Shown: piece after piece, positions 1 through 8,611 of the stretch
Layout of the letters: every line of letters begins with the position of its first letter
Position numbering within the stretch: the first letter of the stretch is position 1
Origin: Glaciecola flavus
GTDB taxonomy: Bacteria > Pseudomonadota > Gammaproteobacteria > Enterobacterales > Alteromonadaceae
DNA: 64,000 nucleotides
Direction of reading: 5' to 3'
Assembly (NCBI RefSeq): GCF_042646125.1
Contig: NZ_JBHRSW010000006.1
Span: 186,001-250,000 of the forward strand
The notes under the pieces: model-generated
Databases searched by the model: none
Told to the model about the DNA's origin: nothing
What the model saw: only the letters and a program-made list of their open reading frames with translations
Translations under genes and position numbers: made by a program

Positions 1-339
1 CGCCATACTCGTTCCATTTTTTTTGCCATAGTGACCGTCATGCGTTGTTGACCAAATACCGACACCTGGTGCGGCCAATTCTACCTGTGGTCCAAAACTT
101 GAAAAATTAGCACGACGAATATTGCTGTCAACCGCAGATACGGCCAAAAATGAAGGGCAACGCGCAGGGTTGCCAACGTATGGTCTGTTGGTTCTACCTG
201 AGTTTCCTGCTGCTGCCACAGCCAAAATACCACCACGACGAAGCTGCAAGCCAACTTTATCATCAGCGATCTCGTTTACATTTATATCTTCTGAAGTGGT
301 GATTATGTAGGACTTTCTGCTCTGTGCTTTAGCTGTCAT
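1..339 (-). pseudogene. Subtilisin-like (S8) serine protease, internally deleted, cut by the window edge
   Basis: The reading frame starts at an ATG at 339 after a good ribosome site (AAGGAGA) and runs open to base 1, 113 residues, with no stop. Residues 38-46 (ILAVAAAGN) hold the S8 oxyanion Asn46. Residues 108-113 (NGTSMA) hold the catalytic Ser111, with APGVGIWST between, as in the subtilase C-terminal half. Only about 36 residues precede the Asn block, so the segments that should carry the catalytic Asp (DTG) and His (HGTH) are absent. I infer an in-frame deletion joining a protein N-terminus to the second half of an S8 domain. An active protease from this frame is unlikely. It could also be a chimera or a non-catalytic subtilase. 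The C-terminus lies outside the window. Confidence 0.75.
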
Positions 340-905
340 CTTGTGTCTCCTTGGATAACGTTCATACACGATTGAATTAAAAGGTATGATGTATGGAGAC
401 GATAAATCTGTATTGTTCAATCAACACAGAAAACACAAATTCGTTTTGAATTGGCCGTAATAAAAAGAGGTGCAAGAGCTGCAATTATCAACGCAATCTT
501 TTTAAAGGTACATCATTCCATCGACATACCACTTAAAAGTCACTTGATACTACTACGACATGACACTGTTAATAATATACCAATTTTTGTTAATTTAAGG
601 TTAAGCCACAATCAAAATCAATAGCTCAACGTATTCAATTGATTAACAAGAACATTTGTTTTTTTCAGAATACAGGGTCTGTTGATCTTTGCTTGAACAT
701 GCTTCACAAACAAAGACTAGCAGATCCGGCAATAGGATTATTGACTCAGCTCGGCGGGACGATACTTGAAAGCGCCTTCTCTTTTTTGTCGCAAAATTTA
801 TTTTTCATGGATGAAAAATCAAAGCGTACATGGATATACTTGCAGCGGTTTTGCGACAAAAAAGAGAAGGCGCTTTCAAGTATCGTCCCCCCAAGCGTAA
901 CTCAG
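340..905. other. Intergenic stretch between pgk and the subtilase fragment
   Basis: 566 bases. The right part is occupied by the long palindrome at 756-889. A short motif GGGTCTGTTGATCTTTG at 675-691 resembles one at 28331-28347. The part from 340 to 650 is AT-rich and holds the upstream region of the subtilase fragment. An open frame across 639-920 exists only because it reads through the palindrome; it has no ribosome site and no recognisable domain, so no gene is called. In many gammaproteobacteria fba follows pgk; here nothing of fba is visible. Confidence 0.5.
756..889. repeat. Nested palindromic repeat, copy 1 (perfect 41-bp arms)
   Basis: The left arm 756-796 and right arm 849-889 are exact reverse complements over 41 bases, around a 52-base loop (797-848). 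The loop has two further palindromes with an ATGGAT core: TTTTTCAT-gg-ATGAAAAA at 801-818, and an imperfect GTACATggATATAC around 826-839. Read on the minus strand the loop contains CGCTGC-N5-TATCCATG. It lies 17 bases past the pgk stop codon, so it may terminate pgk transcription, but there is no clean U tract. Copies 2 and 3 at 19353 and 39849 share the loop design, so this is a dispersed element and not a simple terminator. Confidence 0.9.
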
Positions 906-2081
906 TTAATTTTTATCTAAAATAGCCACTGCTGGCAGTGTTTTTCCTTCCAAAAACTCCAAAAATGCACCGCCACCAGTCGAGATATACGAGACTTTGT
1001 CTGCAATATCAAACTTGTCTACCGCTGCTAAGGTGTCACCGCCACCGGCGATGGAAAATGCAGAACTTTCTGCAATTGCTTCTGCAATCACTTTTGTCCC
1101 CTCAGCAAACTGGTCAAACTCAAAAACTCCTACGGGTCCATTCCACACAATAGTGCCAGCTGATTTAAGAATCTCTGCTAAATGTTGTGCAGACTGCGGA
1201 CCAATATCAAAAATCATGTCGTCTTCGGCGACATCGGAAGCCAGTTTAGTTGTTGCTTCTGTTGTCTCAGAAAATGCTTTACCCACTACCACATCACTTG
1301 GAATAGGGATATCGCCTCCTTTTGCCTTTGCTTCAGCTACAAGACGATTGGCTTCGTCAATTAAATCTTCTTCAAACAATGACTTGCCCACACTATTGCC
1401 AGCTGCAGCAACAAAGGTATTGGCGATGCCACCACCAACGATTAATTGGTCAACCTTAGTCGCCAAACTTGCCAATACCGTCAGTTTTGTGCTGACTTTT
1501 GACCCACCTACAATGGCAACTAAGGGACGCGCCGGATTGTCTAGCGCTTTACCTAGCGCTTCAAGTTCTGCACTTAATAAAGGGCCAGCACACGCTTCTT
1601 TAGCATACTTCGCTACCCCATGGGTGCTTGCTTGTGCACGATGTGCCGTACCAAAAGCATCCATAACAAAAACATCGCATAACGCGGCATATTGCTTGGC
1701 TAGTGATTCGTCGTCTTTTTTCTCACCCACATTAAATCTGACATTCTCAAGTAAAGTCACTTCTCCTACTTCACTTGGCACATCAACATCACCCAAGTAA
1801 GCACTTGCAAAGTTCACTTTACAATCCAAATTCTCTGCCAAATATTCAGCGATAGGGGCAAGCGAGTATACCGCTTCTGGCTCACCCTCTGTTGGGCGTC
1901 CAAGGTGAGACATAATTAGAACGGCTGCGCCTTTTTCTATTGCTTGCTTAATTGTCGGGATAGACGCTTTTAAACGCGCATCAGAAGTAATGTTGCCATC
2001 TTTTAGCGGGACATTTAAATCTTGGCGGATGAGGACACGTTTACCCGCAATATCCACCTCACTCATTGATTTAATTGGCAT
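906..2081 (-). CDS. pgk: Phosphoglycerate kinase
   Basis: Converts 1,3-bisphosphoglycerate and ADP to 3-phosphoglycerate and ATP in cytosolic glycolysis, reversibly. 391 residues, the normal bacterial length. The N-terminal substrate half shows VLIRQDLNVPL with the conserved RxDxNVP block, followed by SHLGRP. The C-terminal nucleotide half shows IVGGSKVSTK, the hinge-side WNGPVGVFE and the closing GGGDT with STGGGAFLEFLEG. The ATG at 2081 is preceded by CAGGAGAATC. It lies 21 bases after epd on the same strand, the usual epd-pgk arrangement. The next gene in this operon type, fba, is not seen downstream; a long palindrome and a subtilase fragment are there instead. Confidence 0.97.
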   Translation of the reverse strand: MPIKSMSEVDIAGKRVLIRQDLNVPLKDGNITSDARLKASIPTIKQAIEKGAAVLIMSHLGRPTEGEPEAVYSLAPIAEYLAENLDCKVNFASAYLGDVDVPSEVGEVTLLENVRFNVGEKKDDESLAKQYAALCDVFVMDAFGTAHRAQASTHGVAKYAKEACAGPLLSAELEALGKALDNPARPLVAIVGGSKVSTKLTVLASLATKVDQLIVGGGIANTFVAAAGNSVGKSLFEEDLIDEANRLVAEAKAKGGDIPIPSDVVVGKAFSETTEATTKLASDVAEDDMIFDIGPQSAQHLAEILKSAGTIVWNGPVGVFEFDQFAEGTKVIAEAIAESSAFSIAGGGDTLAAVDKFDIADKVSYISTGGGAFLEFLEGKTLPAVAILDKN

Positions 2082-2102
2082 GATGATTCTCCTGTTAATT
2101 TA

Positions 2103-3116
2103 TCAATTATTTATTTTGTACATGTGCAATGCTGTATCGAGCATGCGATTAGCAAATCCCCACTCGTTGTCACACCATACAAGGGTTTTAACAAGCCGCT
2201 TGTGGCTCACCCTAGTCTGTGTACCATCAACTATGCAAGAATGAGGGTCGTGATTAAAGTCGACTGAAACCAAGGGTAATTCAGTGTAGTCAATAATGTT
2301 TTCAGGGAAATGACGTTTAGCGGCTTTTAGTGCACTATTCACGTCACTCACGCTAACATCATTGTGCAAGCTCACGCTTAAATCCATCGCTGTCACGTTT
2401 ATCGTGGGAACACGAACAGCGATAGCTTCAAATTTGTTGGCAAACTTGGGTAAAATGCGTTCTATCCCTCTTGCCAAACGAGTATCAACTGGAATGATAG
2501 ATTGGCTTGCTGCTCGCGTACGGCGCAAGTCAGGATGAAAAGCATCAATGACTTGTTGATCGTGCATGGATGCATGAATAGTAGTAATGGTGCCGCTCTC
2601 AATACCAAAAGCCTGATCAAGCGTTTGTATTACGGGTACTATACAATTAGTGGTGCAAGATCCGTTTGAAACGATATTATCGTCTCGAGATAAACTTTTG
2701 TGGTTGACGCCATAAATGACGGTGGCGTCCATATCAGCTCCGCATGGCTGCGAAAACAATACTTTGCTCGCCCCATTTTCGATATGCTTTAGCGCGTCTG
2801 AACGCTCACTGTATACCCCAGTGCACTCCAGCACAATATCGACCTGATAGGGTTGCCAATCTATTGCGGATAACGAAGCTTCATGCAACAACGCGATATG
2901 ATCATCACAAACCTTGATTGACTTATCTTCAATTTCCACTTTTTTAGCAAAGCGCCCATGCGCGGTGTCGTATTGAAGCAGGTGTGCAATGCCTTCCGGC
3001 TCAGCAATCTCATTAATTGCCACTACTTGCATTTTGTCTCGGTATCCTTGCTCGTAAAGGGCGCGAACAATGTTGCGCCCTATTCTACCAAAACCGTTTA
3101 TTGCAAGTCGTAGCAT
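2103..3116 (-). CDS. epd: D-erythrose-4-phosphate dehydrogenase (GapA family)
   Basis: NAD-dependent oxidation of erythrose 4-phosphate to 4-phosphoerythronate, which feeds pyridoxal phosphate synthesis. 337 residues. The Rossmann motif INGFGRIGRN is at residues 6-15. The catalytic Cys154 lies in SNGSCTTNC and the partner His181 in TTIHASMHD. The blocks HDQQVIDAFHPDLRRTRAA and SQSIIPVDT, and the ending LVWCDNEWGFANRMLDT, fit Epd better than glycolytic GapA. Position between tkt and pgk agrees. It has a 26-base gap from tkt and 21 bases to pgk, so a tkt-epd-pgk transcript is likely. Some residual doubt between Epd and GapB remains because function was inferred from sequence and neighbours only. 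Confidence 0.93.
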   Translation of the reverse strand: MLRLAINGFGRIGRNIVRALYEQGYRDKMQVVAINEIAEPEGIAHLLQYDTAHGRFAKKVEIEDKSIKVCDDHIALLHEASLSAIDWQPYQVDIVLECTGVYSERSDALKHIENGASKVLFSQPCGADMDATVIYGVNHKSLSRDDNIVSNGSCTTNCIVPVIQTLDQAFGIESGTITTIHASMHDQQVIDAFHPDLRRTRAASQSIIPVDTRLARGIERILPKFANKFEAIAVRVPTINVTAMDLSVSLHNDVSVSDVNSALKAAKRHFPENIIDYTELPLVSVDFNHDPHSCIVDGTQTRVSHKRLVKTLVWCDNEWGFANRMLDTALHMYKINN

Positions 3117-3142
3117 CTAATAAAAATTTTAGAAAACGGGAA

Positions 3143-5134
3143 TTAAAGCCCGTTAACTGCCTCCACAACCGCATCAACAGTGATGTTGAAGTGCTTGAAC
3201 AATTCACCTGCTGGCGCTGATTCACCAAAGGTATCCATACCGATGACTGCGCCATTCAAGCCCACGTATTTATACCATGAATCTTTTGCTAAGGCTTCAA
3301 CAGCAACGCGTGCACTAACGCTTGAGGGCAAAACACGCTCTTTGTATTCAGCTGATTGACGGTCAAATACATCAGTAGAAGGCATAGAAACCACACGGAT
3401 TGCTTTACCTTGCTTGCTAAGCTCTGCCGCCGCATCAACGGCTAATTGTACTTCAGAACCAGTCGCAATAATGATCGCATCTGGTGTTGCATCACAATCG
3501 ACTAACACATAGCCTCCACGCTCTGCATCGGCAAGTTGTTGACTGGTTCTGTCTTGTTGTGCCAAGCCTTGACGAGTAAAGATAAGCGTCGTTGGACCAT
3601 CTGTTCTTTCAATCGCCGCTTTCCATGCAATGGCTGATTCTACCTGGTCACACGGGCGCCAGTTGTCAAGATTTGGTGTGGCTCGTAATGCCACCACTTG
3701 CTCGACAGGCTGATGAGTAGGTCCATCTTCTCCCAAGCCAATAGAATCATGGGTATAAACGAATATCGCAGGTTGCTTCATGATTGCAGCCATACGCACT
3801 GCGTTTCGTGCATATTCCATAAACATCAAGAAGGTCGCACCATAGGCTTTAAATCCGCCATAAAGGCTGATGCCATTCATCATCGCTGACATGCCAAATT
3901 CACGCACGCCGTAATAAATATAGTTGCCGCTTGCATCATCAGCAGACACACCTTTTGATCCTTGCCAAATCGTCAAATTAGAACCAGCCAAATCGGCGCT
4001 TCCACCCAACAATTCAGGTAACATAGGACCAAAAGCATTTAATGCATTTTGTGATGCTTTGCGCGTGGCAACCGTTTGTGGATTTGCCTGCAAAGCGTGA
4101 ATGTATTTTGTTGCGTCTTTTTCCCAAGATTCTGGTAATACGTTTGTTTTGCGGCGAACAAATTCTTTTGCAAGCTCAGGATAAGCAGTTTGATATTCGG
4201 CGAATTTATTGTTCCACGCTTCTTCCGCCGCAGCACCTTTTTCACTTGCATCCCAAGCGCTGTATACATCTGCGGGAATTTCAAATGGCGCATGTGACCA
4301 ACCTAATGCTTCACGCGTGAGTGCTATTTCATCTTCACCTAAAGGGGCACCGTGACAATCTTCTTTACCTTGCTTATTGGGTGATCCAAAACCAATTGTT
4401 GTTTTACAACAAATAAGGGTTGGCTTTGAACTTTGTGATTTTGCTGCATTAATCGCCTTAATAAGGGCATCGGGGTCATGGCCGTCAACATCCGCAATGA
4501 CCTCCCATCCATAAGCTTCAAAACGCTTTGGTGTGTCGTCGCTAAACCAACCTTCTACTTCACCATCAATCGATATACCGTTGTCATCCCAAAATGCGAT
4601 GAGTTTACCCAAGCCCAAGGTACCGGCTAGAGAGCATGTTTCGTGTGAAATGCCTTCCATCAAGCAGCCGTCACCCAAAAAGGCGTAGGTGTAATGATCA
4701 ACAATGTCAAAGCCGTCGCGATTAAATTGAGCCGCTAGGATTTTTTCCGCGAGAGCCATACCTACAGCATTACTAATCCCTTGACCCAATGGTCCAGTGG
4801 TTGTCTCTACGCCCGGCGCATAGCCATATTCAGGGTGCCCAGGTGTTTTTGAGTGAAGCTGTCTGAAATTCTTTAGCTCATTGATATCCAGCTCATACCC
4901 AGACAAATGCAAAAGAGAGTAAAGCAACATCGAGCCATGACCATTAGATAAAACAAAGCGGTCTCGGTTAGCCCAGTTTGGATTTTTGGGATTATGGGAA
5001 AGATAATCACCCCATAATACTTGTGCTATATCTGCCATTCCCATCGGGGCGCCGGGGTGACCCGACTTGGCTTGCTGAACTGCATCCATACTAAGTGCGC
5101 GAATGGCATTCGCCAGATGACGACGTGAAGGCAT
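3143..5134 (-). CDS. tkt: Transketolase
   Basis: Thiamine-diphosphate enzyme of the non-oxidative pentose phosphate pathway; moves two-carbon ketol units between sugar phosphates. 663 residues, the expected length. The N-terminus has the phosphate/ThDP block SGHPGAPMGMADIAQ. The ThDP-binding motif is GDGCLMEGISHE followed downstream by FWDDNGISIDG. The pyrimidine-domain region carries REFGMSAMMNGI and THDSIGLGEDGPTHQPVEQ. The ATG at 5134 follows CAGGAGATAGTA. It heads a minus-strand run with epd and pgk. An inverted repeat AAAGTGAA/TTCACTTT at 5160-5180 lies just upstream of the start and might be regulatory, but I do not recognise it. Confidence 0.97.
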   Translation of the reverse strand: MPSRRHLANAIRALSMDAVQQAKSGHPGAPMGMADIAQVLWGDYLSHNPKNPNWANRDRFVLSNGHGSMLLYSLLHLSGYELDINELKNFRQLHSKTPGHPEYGYAPGVETTTGPLGQGISNAVGMALAEKILAAQFNRDGFDIVDHYTYAFLGDGCLMEGISHETCSLAGTLGLGKLIAFWDDNGISIDGEVEGWFSDDTPKRFEAYGWEVIADVDGHDPDALIKAINAAKSQSSKPTLICCKTTIGFGSPNKQGKEDCHGAPLGEDEIALTREALGWSHAPFEIPADVYSAWDASEKGAAAEEAWNNKFAEYQTAYPELAKEFVRRKTNVLPESWEKDATKYIHALQANPQTVATRKASQNALNAFGPMLPELLGGSADLAGSNLTIWQGSKGVSADDASGNYIYYGVREFGMSAMMNGISLYGGFKAYGATFLMFMEYARNAVRMAAIMKQPAIFVYTHDSIGLGEDGPTHQPVEQVVALRATPNLDNWRPCDQVESAIAWKAAIERTDGPTTLIFTRQGLAQQDRTSQQLADAERGGYVLVDCDATPDAIIIATGSEVQLAVDAAAELSKQGKAIRVVSMPSTDVFDRQSAEYKERVLPSSVSARVAVEALAKDSWYKYVGLNGAVIGMDTFGESAPAGELFKHFNITVDAVVEAVNGL

Positions 5135-5490
5135 TACTATCTCCTGTTTTTAGCTATTCAAAGTGAATGAGTTTCACTTTCATGCGACTTTAGGTTGTGT
5201 TTGTGTCCGACCTAAACGTAAGGTCATGTATTGTGGACTAGCGATAAGCCTTGTTCAATCATTTATTCATATATTGTGGTTATACCAAATGTGATATTTG
5301 CGTTTGCACTTTTATCGTCGAAAAGGTGTATGAATTTTGTCTCAACTTCTTAATTGTGAAGTGTGGCTTTCTCGTTTAGACTTTTAGACGTCTAGAAGTA
5401 AATACTGGTAAAATAAGTTTTTACTATTACAATATACGCTTGGGTTTATCACCCTACCTCTTCGAATAGAATAATGCTTTAGGATAATTA
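5135..5490. other. Divergent promoter region between tkt and metK
   Basis: 356 bases without a gene, holding the outward promoters of tkt (minus) and metK (plus). Near tkt are two inverted repeats, AAAGTGAA/TTCACTTT (5160-5180) and TTTAGGT/ACCTAAA (about 5190-5215). Near metK are three tandem Met boxes at 5378-5401, listed separately. Apart from these the stretch is AT-rich with no open frame worth calling. Confidence 0.6.
5378..5401 (+). promoter_or_regulatory. MetJ operator (three tandem 8-bp Met boxes) upstream of metK
   Basis: Three adjacent 8-mers, AGACTTTT, AGACGTCT and AGAAGTAA, sit in phase 90 bases upstream of the metK ATG. The middle box is a perfect match to the known MetJ consensus AGACGTCT; the flanking ones match at five positions each. 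MetJ binds as stacked dimers on tandem 8-bp boxes with S-adenosylmethionine as co-repressor. Repression of the SAM synthetase gene by its own product is the classical arrangement. metJ itself is not in this window. Confidence 0.85.
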
Positions 5491-6642
5491 ATGACAACTC
5501 GACTATTTACATCAGAATCGGTATCAGAAGGACACCCCGATAAAATTGCCGACCAAATTTCAGATGCAGTTTTAGATGCAATACTTGCCATCGATCCCAA
5601 GGCTCGAGTGGCTTGCGAAACCTTTGTCAAAACAGGTATGGTGCTTGTCGGGGGTGAAATCAATACTAGCGCATGGGTAGATATCGAAGAGTTAACGCGC
5701 AAAACCGTCAAAGAAATCGGCTATGTGCACTCCGACATGGGCTTCGATGGCGAGTCGTGTGCGGTACTAAACGCGATTGGCAAACAATCCTCTGATATTA
5801 ACCAAGGTGTTGACCGACAAGCCCCTGAAGAACAAGGCGCAGGTGACCAAGGTCTCATGTTTGGCTATGCCAGTAACGAAACAGATGTACTTATGCCAGC
5901 GCCAATCACATATGCACACAGACTTGTGCAGCGACAAGCAGAGGTACGCAGAAACGGCACTCTTGATTGGCTTCGCCCCGACGCCAAAAGCCAAGTGACA
6001 TTTGTATATGAAAATGGCAAACCTGTAGGGATTGATGCTGTGGTGCTATCCACACAACACTGTGAAAGTGTCAATAATGCCACAATTCAAGAAGCGGTAA
6101 TGGAAGAAATCATCAAGCCGGTGCTGCCTGAAAAATGGTTGCGAGACACGACGCAGTTTCATATTAACCCAACAGGGAGATTTGTGATTGGTGGACCAAT
6201 GGGCGACTGCGGACTCACTGGGCGCAAAATTATTGTTGATACTTACGGCGGTATGGCAAGACATGGCGGCGGGGCGTTTTCAGGTAAAGACCCGTCTAAG
6301 GTAGACCGTTCAGCGGCCTATGCAGGCAGATATGTGGCCAAAAACATTGTTGCCGCAGGTTTAGCAGACAAATGTGAAATCCAAGTTTCCTACGCCATCG
6401 GTGTAGCTGAACCGACTTCAATAAGTGTAGAAACATTCGGCACTGCCAAAGTTGATGAAACCATACTAGTTGACCTGATTAAAAAGCACTTTGACTTACG
6501 CCCTTATGGATTGATCAAAATGCTTGATTTAGAACGCCCTATTTACAAACAAACTGCCGCTTATGGTCACTTTGGACGCGAAGCATTCCCTTGGGAAGCC
6601 ACTGACAAAGCAGACTTACTTAGAGAAGATGCAAGTGTATAA
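5491..6642 (+). CDS. metK: S-adenosylmethionine synthetase
   Basis: Makes S-adenosylmethionine from methionine and ATP, in the cytosol as a tetramer. 383 residues, as in Escherichia coli. The start MTTRLFTSESVSEGHPDKIADQ carries the ATP-binding HPDK. The hexapeptide-type motif is GAGDQGLMFGYA, and the P-loop-like GGGAFSGKDPSKVDRSAAY is present. The ATG at 5491 follows AGGATAATTA. Three MetJ boxes lie upstream. The end overlaps the start of the M48 lipoprotein gene by 14 bases, which suggests translational coupling or simple gene compaction. Confidence 0.98.
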   Translation: MTTRLFTSESVSEGHPDKIADQISDAVLDAILAIDPKARVACETFVKTGMVLVGGEINTSAWVDIEELTRKTVKEIGYVHSDMGFDGESCAVLNAIGKQSSDINQGVDRQAPEEQGAGDQGLMFGYASNETDVLMPAPITYAHRLVQRQAEVRRNGTLDWLRPDAKSQVTFVYENGKPVGIDAVVLSTQHCESVNNATIQEAVMEEIIKPVLPEKWLRDTTQFHINPTGRFVIGGPMGDCGLTGRKIIVDTYGGMARHGGGAFSGKDPSKVDRSAAYAGRYVAKNIVAAGLADKCEIQVSYAIGVAEPTSISVETFGTAKVDETILVDLIKKHFDLRPYGLIKMLDLERPIYKQTAAYGHFGREAFPWEATDKADLLREDASV

Positions 6643-7435
6643 CAAGAAATATTACCTCGCTGTATCGGCAATATTCGTGTCAGTATTGCTAAGCGCCTGT
6701 GCCACGTCACCAACTGGCAGAAATCAAATATTGTTGTTTACAGAAAGCCAATTGGCCAACTCGGGTTCGCAGGCTTTTGCGGCTATGAAGACGCAACAAA
6801 AGATATCCTCAAAAAGAGTCACGAACAACTATGTACAATGCATTACAAGTGCAATTACTAAGCAAGTGTCCGAAGATATTTTTTCAGGTGATTGGGAAGT
6901 GGTGGTATTTGACGATCCCGCTGCCAATGCTTTTGCTCTGCCAGGAGGCAAAATAGGGGTGTATACCGGACTGCTTGAGATTGCAGACTCACAAGCACAA
7001 GTTGCTTCCGTGATCGGTCATGAAGTAGGGCACGTTATCGCGCAGCACGGCAATGAGCGCATGAGTCAAAGTCAATTGATTGGGATAGGTCAACAAGTCG
7101 TCAATCAGGTACTAGCCACTAACGAAGTGGCGGGATCGCAAGCGATCATGTCAGCGCTAGGCCTAGGCATACAAGTCGGAATTTCCTTGCCTTACAGTCG
7201 AATTCATGAAAGCGAAGCAGATTTAATCGGCCTTGATTTAATGGCTCGCGCAGGTTTTGATCCGAGAGAATCAGTTAAACTTTGGGAAAATATGAGTAAA
7301 AATGAGGGGGGATCTCGTCAACCCGAATTTTTGTCTACGCACCCTGCTCCACAAACTCGTATTGAGCAACTCCAAAGCAATATGGACTCGGCAATGACTA
7401 TTTATCAAGCGGCTGCAAACAAACCTAAGTGTTGA
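6629..7435 (+). CDS. loiP: M48-family metalloprotease lipoprotein (LoiP/YggG-like)
   Basis: A zinc protease anchored to a membrane as a lipoprotein. I place the start at the ATG at 6629, giving 268 residues, because it begins a clean lipoprotein signal with lipobox LSAC and Cys24; longer frames into metK add no signal sequence. The zinc site is HEVGH at 131-135, in the context SVIGHEVGHVIAQHGNERMS. The third-ligand region is ESEADLIGLDLMARAGFDP from residue 194, and a THPAP block (STHPAPQTR) follows. In E. coli the relative LoiP acts in the outer membrane on envelope proteins and lies beside tktA, which matches this context. The symbol is by homology. A bidirectional terminator follows at 7461. 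Confidence 0.85.
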   Translation: MQVYNKKYYLAVSAIFVSVLLSACATSPTGRNQILLFTESQLANSGSQAFAAMKTQQKISSKRVTNNYVQCITSAITKQVSEDIFSGDWEVVVFDDPAANAFALPGGKIGVYTGLLEIADSQAQVASVIGHEVGHVIAQHGNERMSQSQLIGIGQQVVNQVLATNEVAGSQAIMSALGLGIQVGISLPYSRIHESEADLIGLDLMARAGFDPRESVKLWENMSKNEGGSRQPEFLSTHPAPQTRIEQLQSNMDSAMTIYQAAANKPKC

Positions 7436-7460
7436 GGCTAGCAGAGAAAAAATTAACGTA

Positions 7461-7490
7461 AAAAAACCACTCATTATTGAGTGGTTTTTT
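7461..7490. terminator. Bidirectional rho-independent terminator
   Basis: Perfect inverted repeat AAAAAACCACTCA-ttat-TGAGTGGTTTTTT between two convergent genes, the M48 lipoprotein (plus) and mscS (minus). The T run on one strand and the A run on the other give a U tract in both directions. Confidence 0.92.
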
Positions 7491-7502
7491 GTATACAAGC
7501 AT

Positions 7503-8330
7503 TTAGTCGGCTTGTTTGTGAACATGTACATCCATTTGTGGATAGGGGATACTGATACCTTCAGCATCAAATCTAAGTTTAACGGCTTCGGTAAAGTCGA
7601 ACTTAACTGCCCAGAAATCTGCTGAATTAACCCAAGGTCGAACAACAAAATTCACGCTGCTATCACCCAATTCCGAGAGTGCTACTTGCGGAGCAGGATC
7701 TTGCAAAATTCTGTCATCTGCACCCACCATTTCAGTCAGGATTTCTTTTGCTTTCTTAAGATCGTCGTCATAGCCGATGCCAAACACCATATCGACACGT
7801 CGAGTATCCATTGCAGAAAAATTGGTAATGTTGCCAGAATAAATCGATCCATTTGGCACAATAATCAGTTTGTTGTCAGGCGAATTCATGGTGGTAGTAA
7901 AAATGCTGATGTTTTTAATCACCCCCATCGCGCCACCCGCTTCAACAAAATCGCCAGCTTTGAAGGGTCGAAAAACCAATAACATCACACCGGCGGCGAA
8001 GTTCGACAAGGAGCCTTGCAAAGACAAACCGATAGCTAAACCGGCGGCAGCTAATATGGCGACAAGAGAGCTGGTATCTATACCCAACTGATTCAAAGCG
8101 GCGATAATGACAAACAGCATGAGTACTGCATTGACAATTGCCTTCAAAAAATCAACCAACATATCGTCGTATTTTGCTTTGCTGAGCAATTTACCAACAA
8201 CATTTACGACAATTTTAACTACAAATTTACCAACAATATAAATAACGATGGCAAGTGCTAAATTAATCGCAAAAGGAATGATATAGTCATCTAAATATTT
8301 GGTAGCATCATCTGCTGTGAAATCAAACAT
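7503..8330 (-). CDS. mscS: Small-conductance mechanosensitive channel, MscS family
   Basis: Inner-membrane channel that releases solutes on hypo-osmotic shock. I choose the ATG at 8330 (275 residues, near the 286 of E. coli MscS) because AAAAGGACA lies before it; an upstream in-frame codon would add 16 polar residues with no ribosome site. Three membrane segments are visible: about residues 16-45, 60-80, and the pore helix 85-115 with the Gly/Ala-rich run AAAGLAIGLSLQGSLSNFAAG typical of TM3. The soluble beta domain begins with FRPFKAGDFVEAGG, and the middle domain has IIVPNGSIYSGNITNFS. In E. coli mscS neighbours fba-pgk-epd, so its presence near this cluster fits. Confidence 0.93.
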   Translation of the reverse strand: MFDFTADDATKYLDDYIIPFAINLALAIVIYIVGKFVVKIVVNVVGKLLSKAKYDDMLVDFLKAIVNAVLMLFVIIAALNQLGIDTSSLVAILAAAGLAIGLSLQGSLSNFAAGVMLLVFRPFKAGDFVEAGGAMGVIKNISIFTTTMNSPDNKLIIVPNGSIYSGNITNFSAMDTRRVDMVFGIGYDDDLKKAKEILTEMVGADDRILQDPAPQVALSELGDSSVNFVVRPWVNSADFWAVKFDFTEAVKLRFDAEGISIPYPQMDVHVHKQAD

Positions 8331-8611
8331 GGCAAGGGTGTCCTTTTGTAATGAAATTTTATATTTCCACGCTAACATACGCAGCTATTAGTACTTACTT
8401 CAAAGGCGCGGCGCACATGACCGTAAGCACTTTTCTAGAGGTATGCATGATTTTACTACTTTAGTAGCGATACTTAATTAAAAAATAAACGTTTTTTAAT
8501 AAGTTCATACATACTTATAAAAATACATAAAAGTTACAAGCCTTTTCGACTTGAATTATGCAATCGAGGGGTGTATAAAATTTAGACAGATTAGAAAAAG
8601 GTGGTAACAGT

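Noticed and set aside
639..920. Open frame of 93 codons on the plus strand
   Set aside because: It only exists by reading through the perfect palindrome at 756-889; no ribosome site and no domain.
997..1800. Long plus-strand open frame (267 codons)
   Set aside because: Antisense to pgk, with low-complexity Ser/Ala-rich product typical of shadow frames.
5160..5180. AAAGTGAA/TTCACTTT inverted repeat as a known operator
   Set aside because: It is close to the tkt start but matches no operator I can name; left as a remark only.
7503..7648. CRISPR or tandem repeats in gene-dense parts
   Set aside because: No direct repeats with regular spacing were found anywhere in the window.
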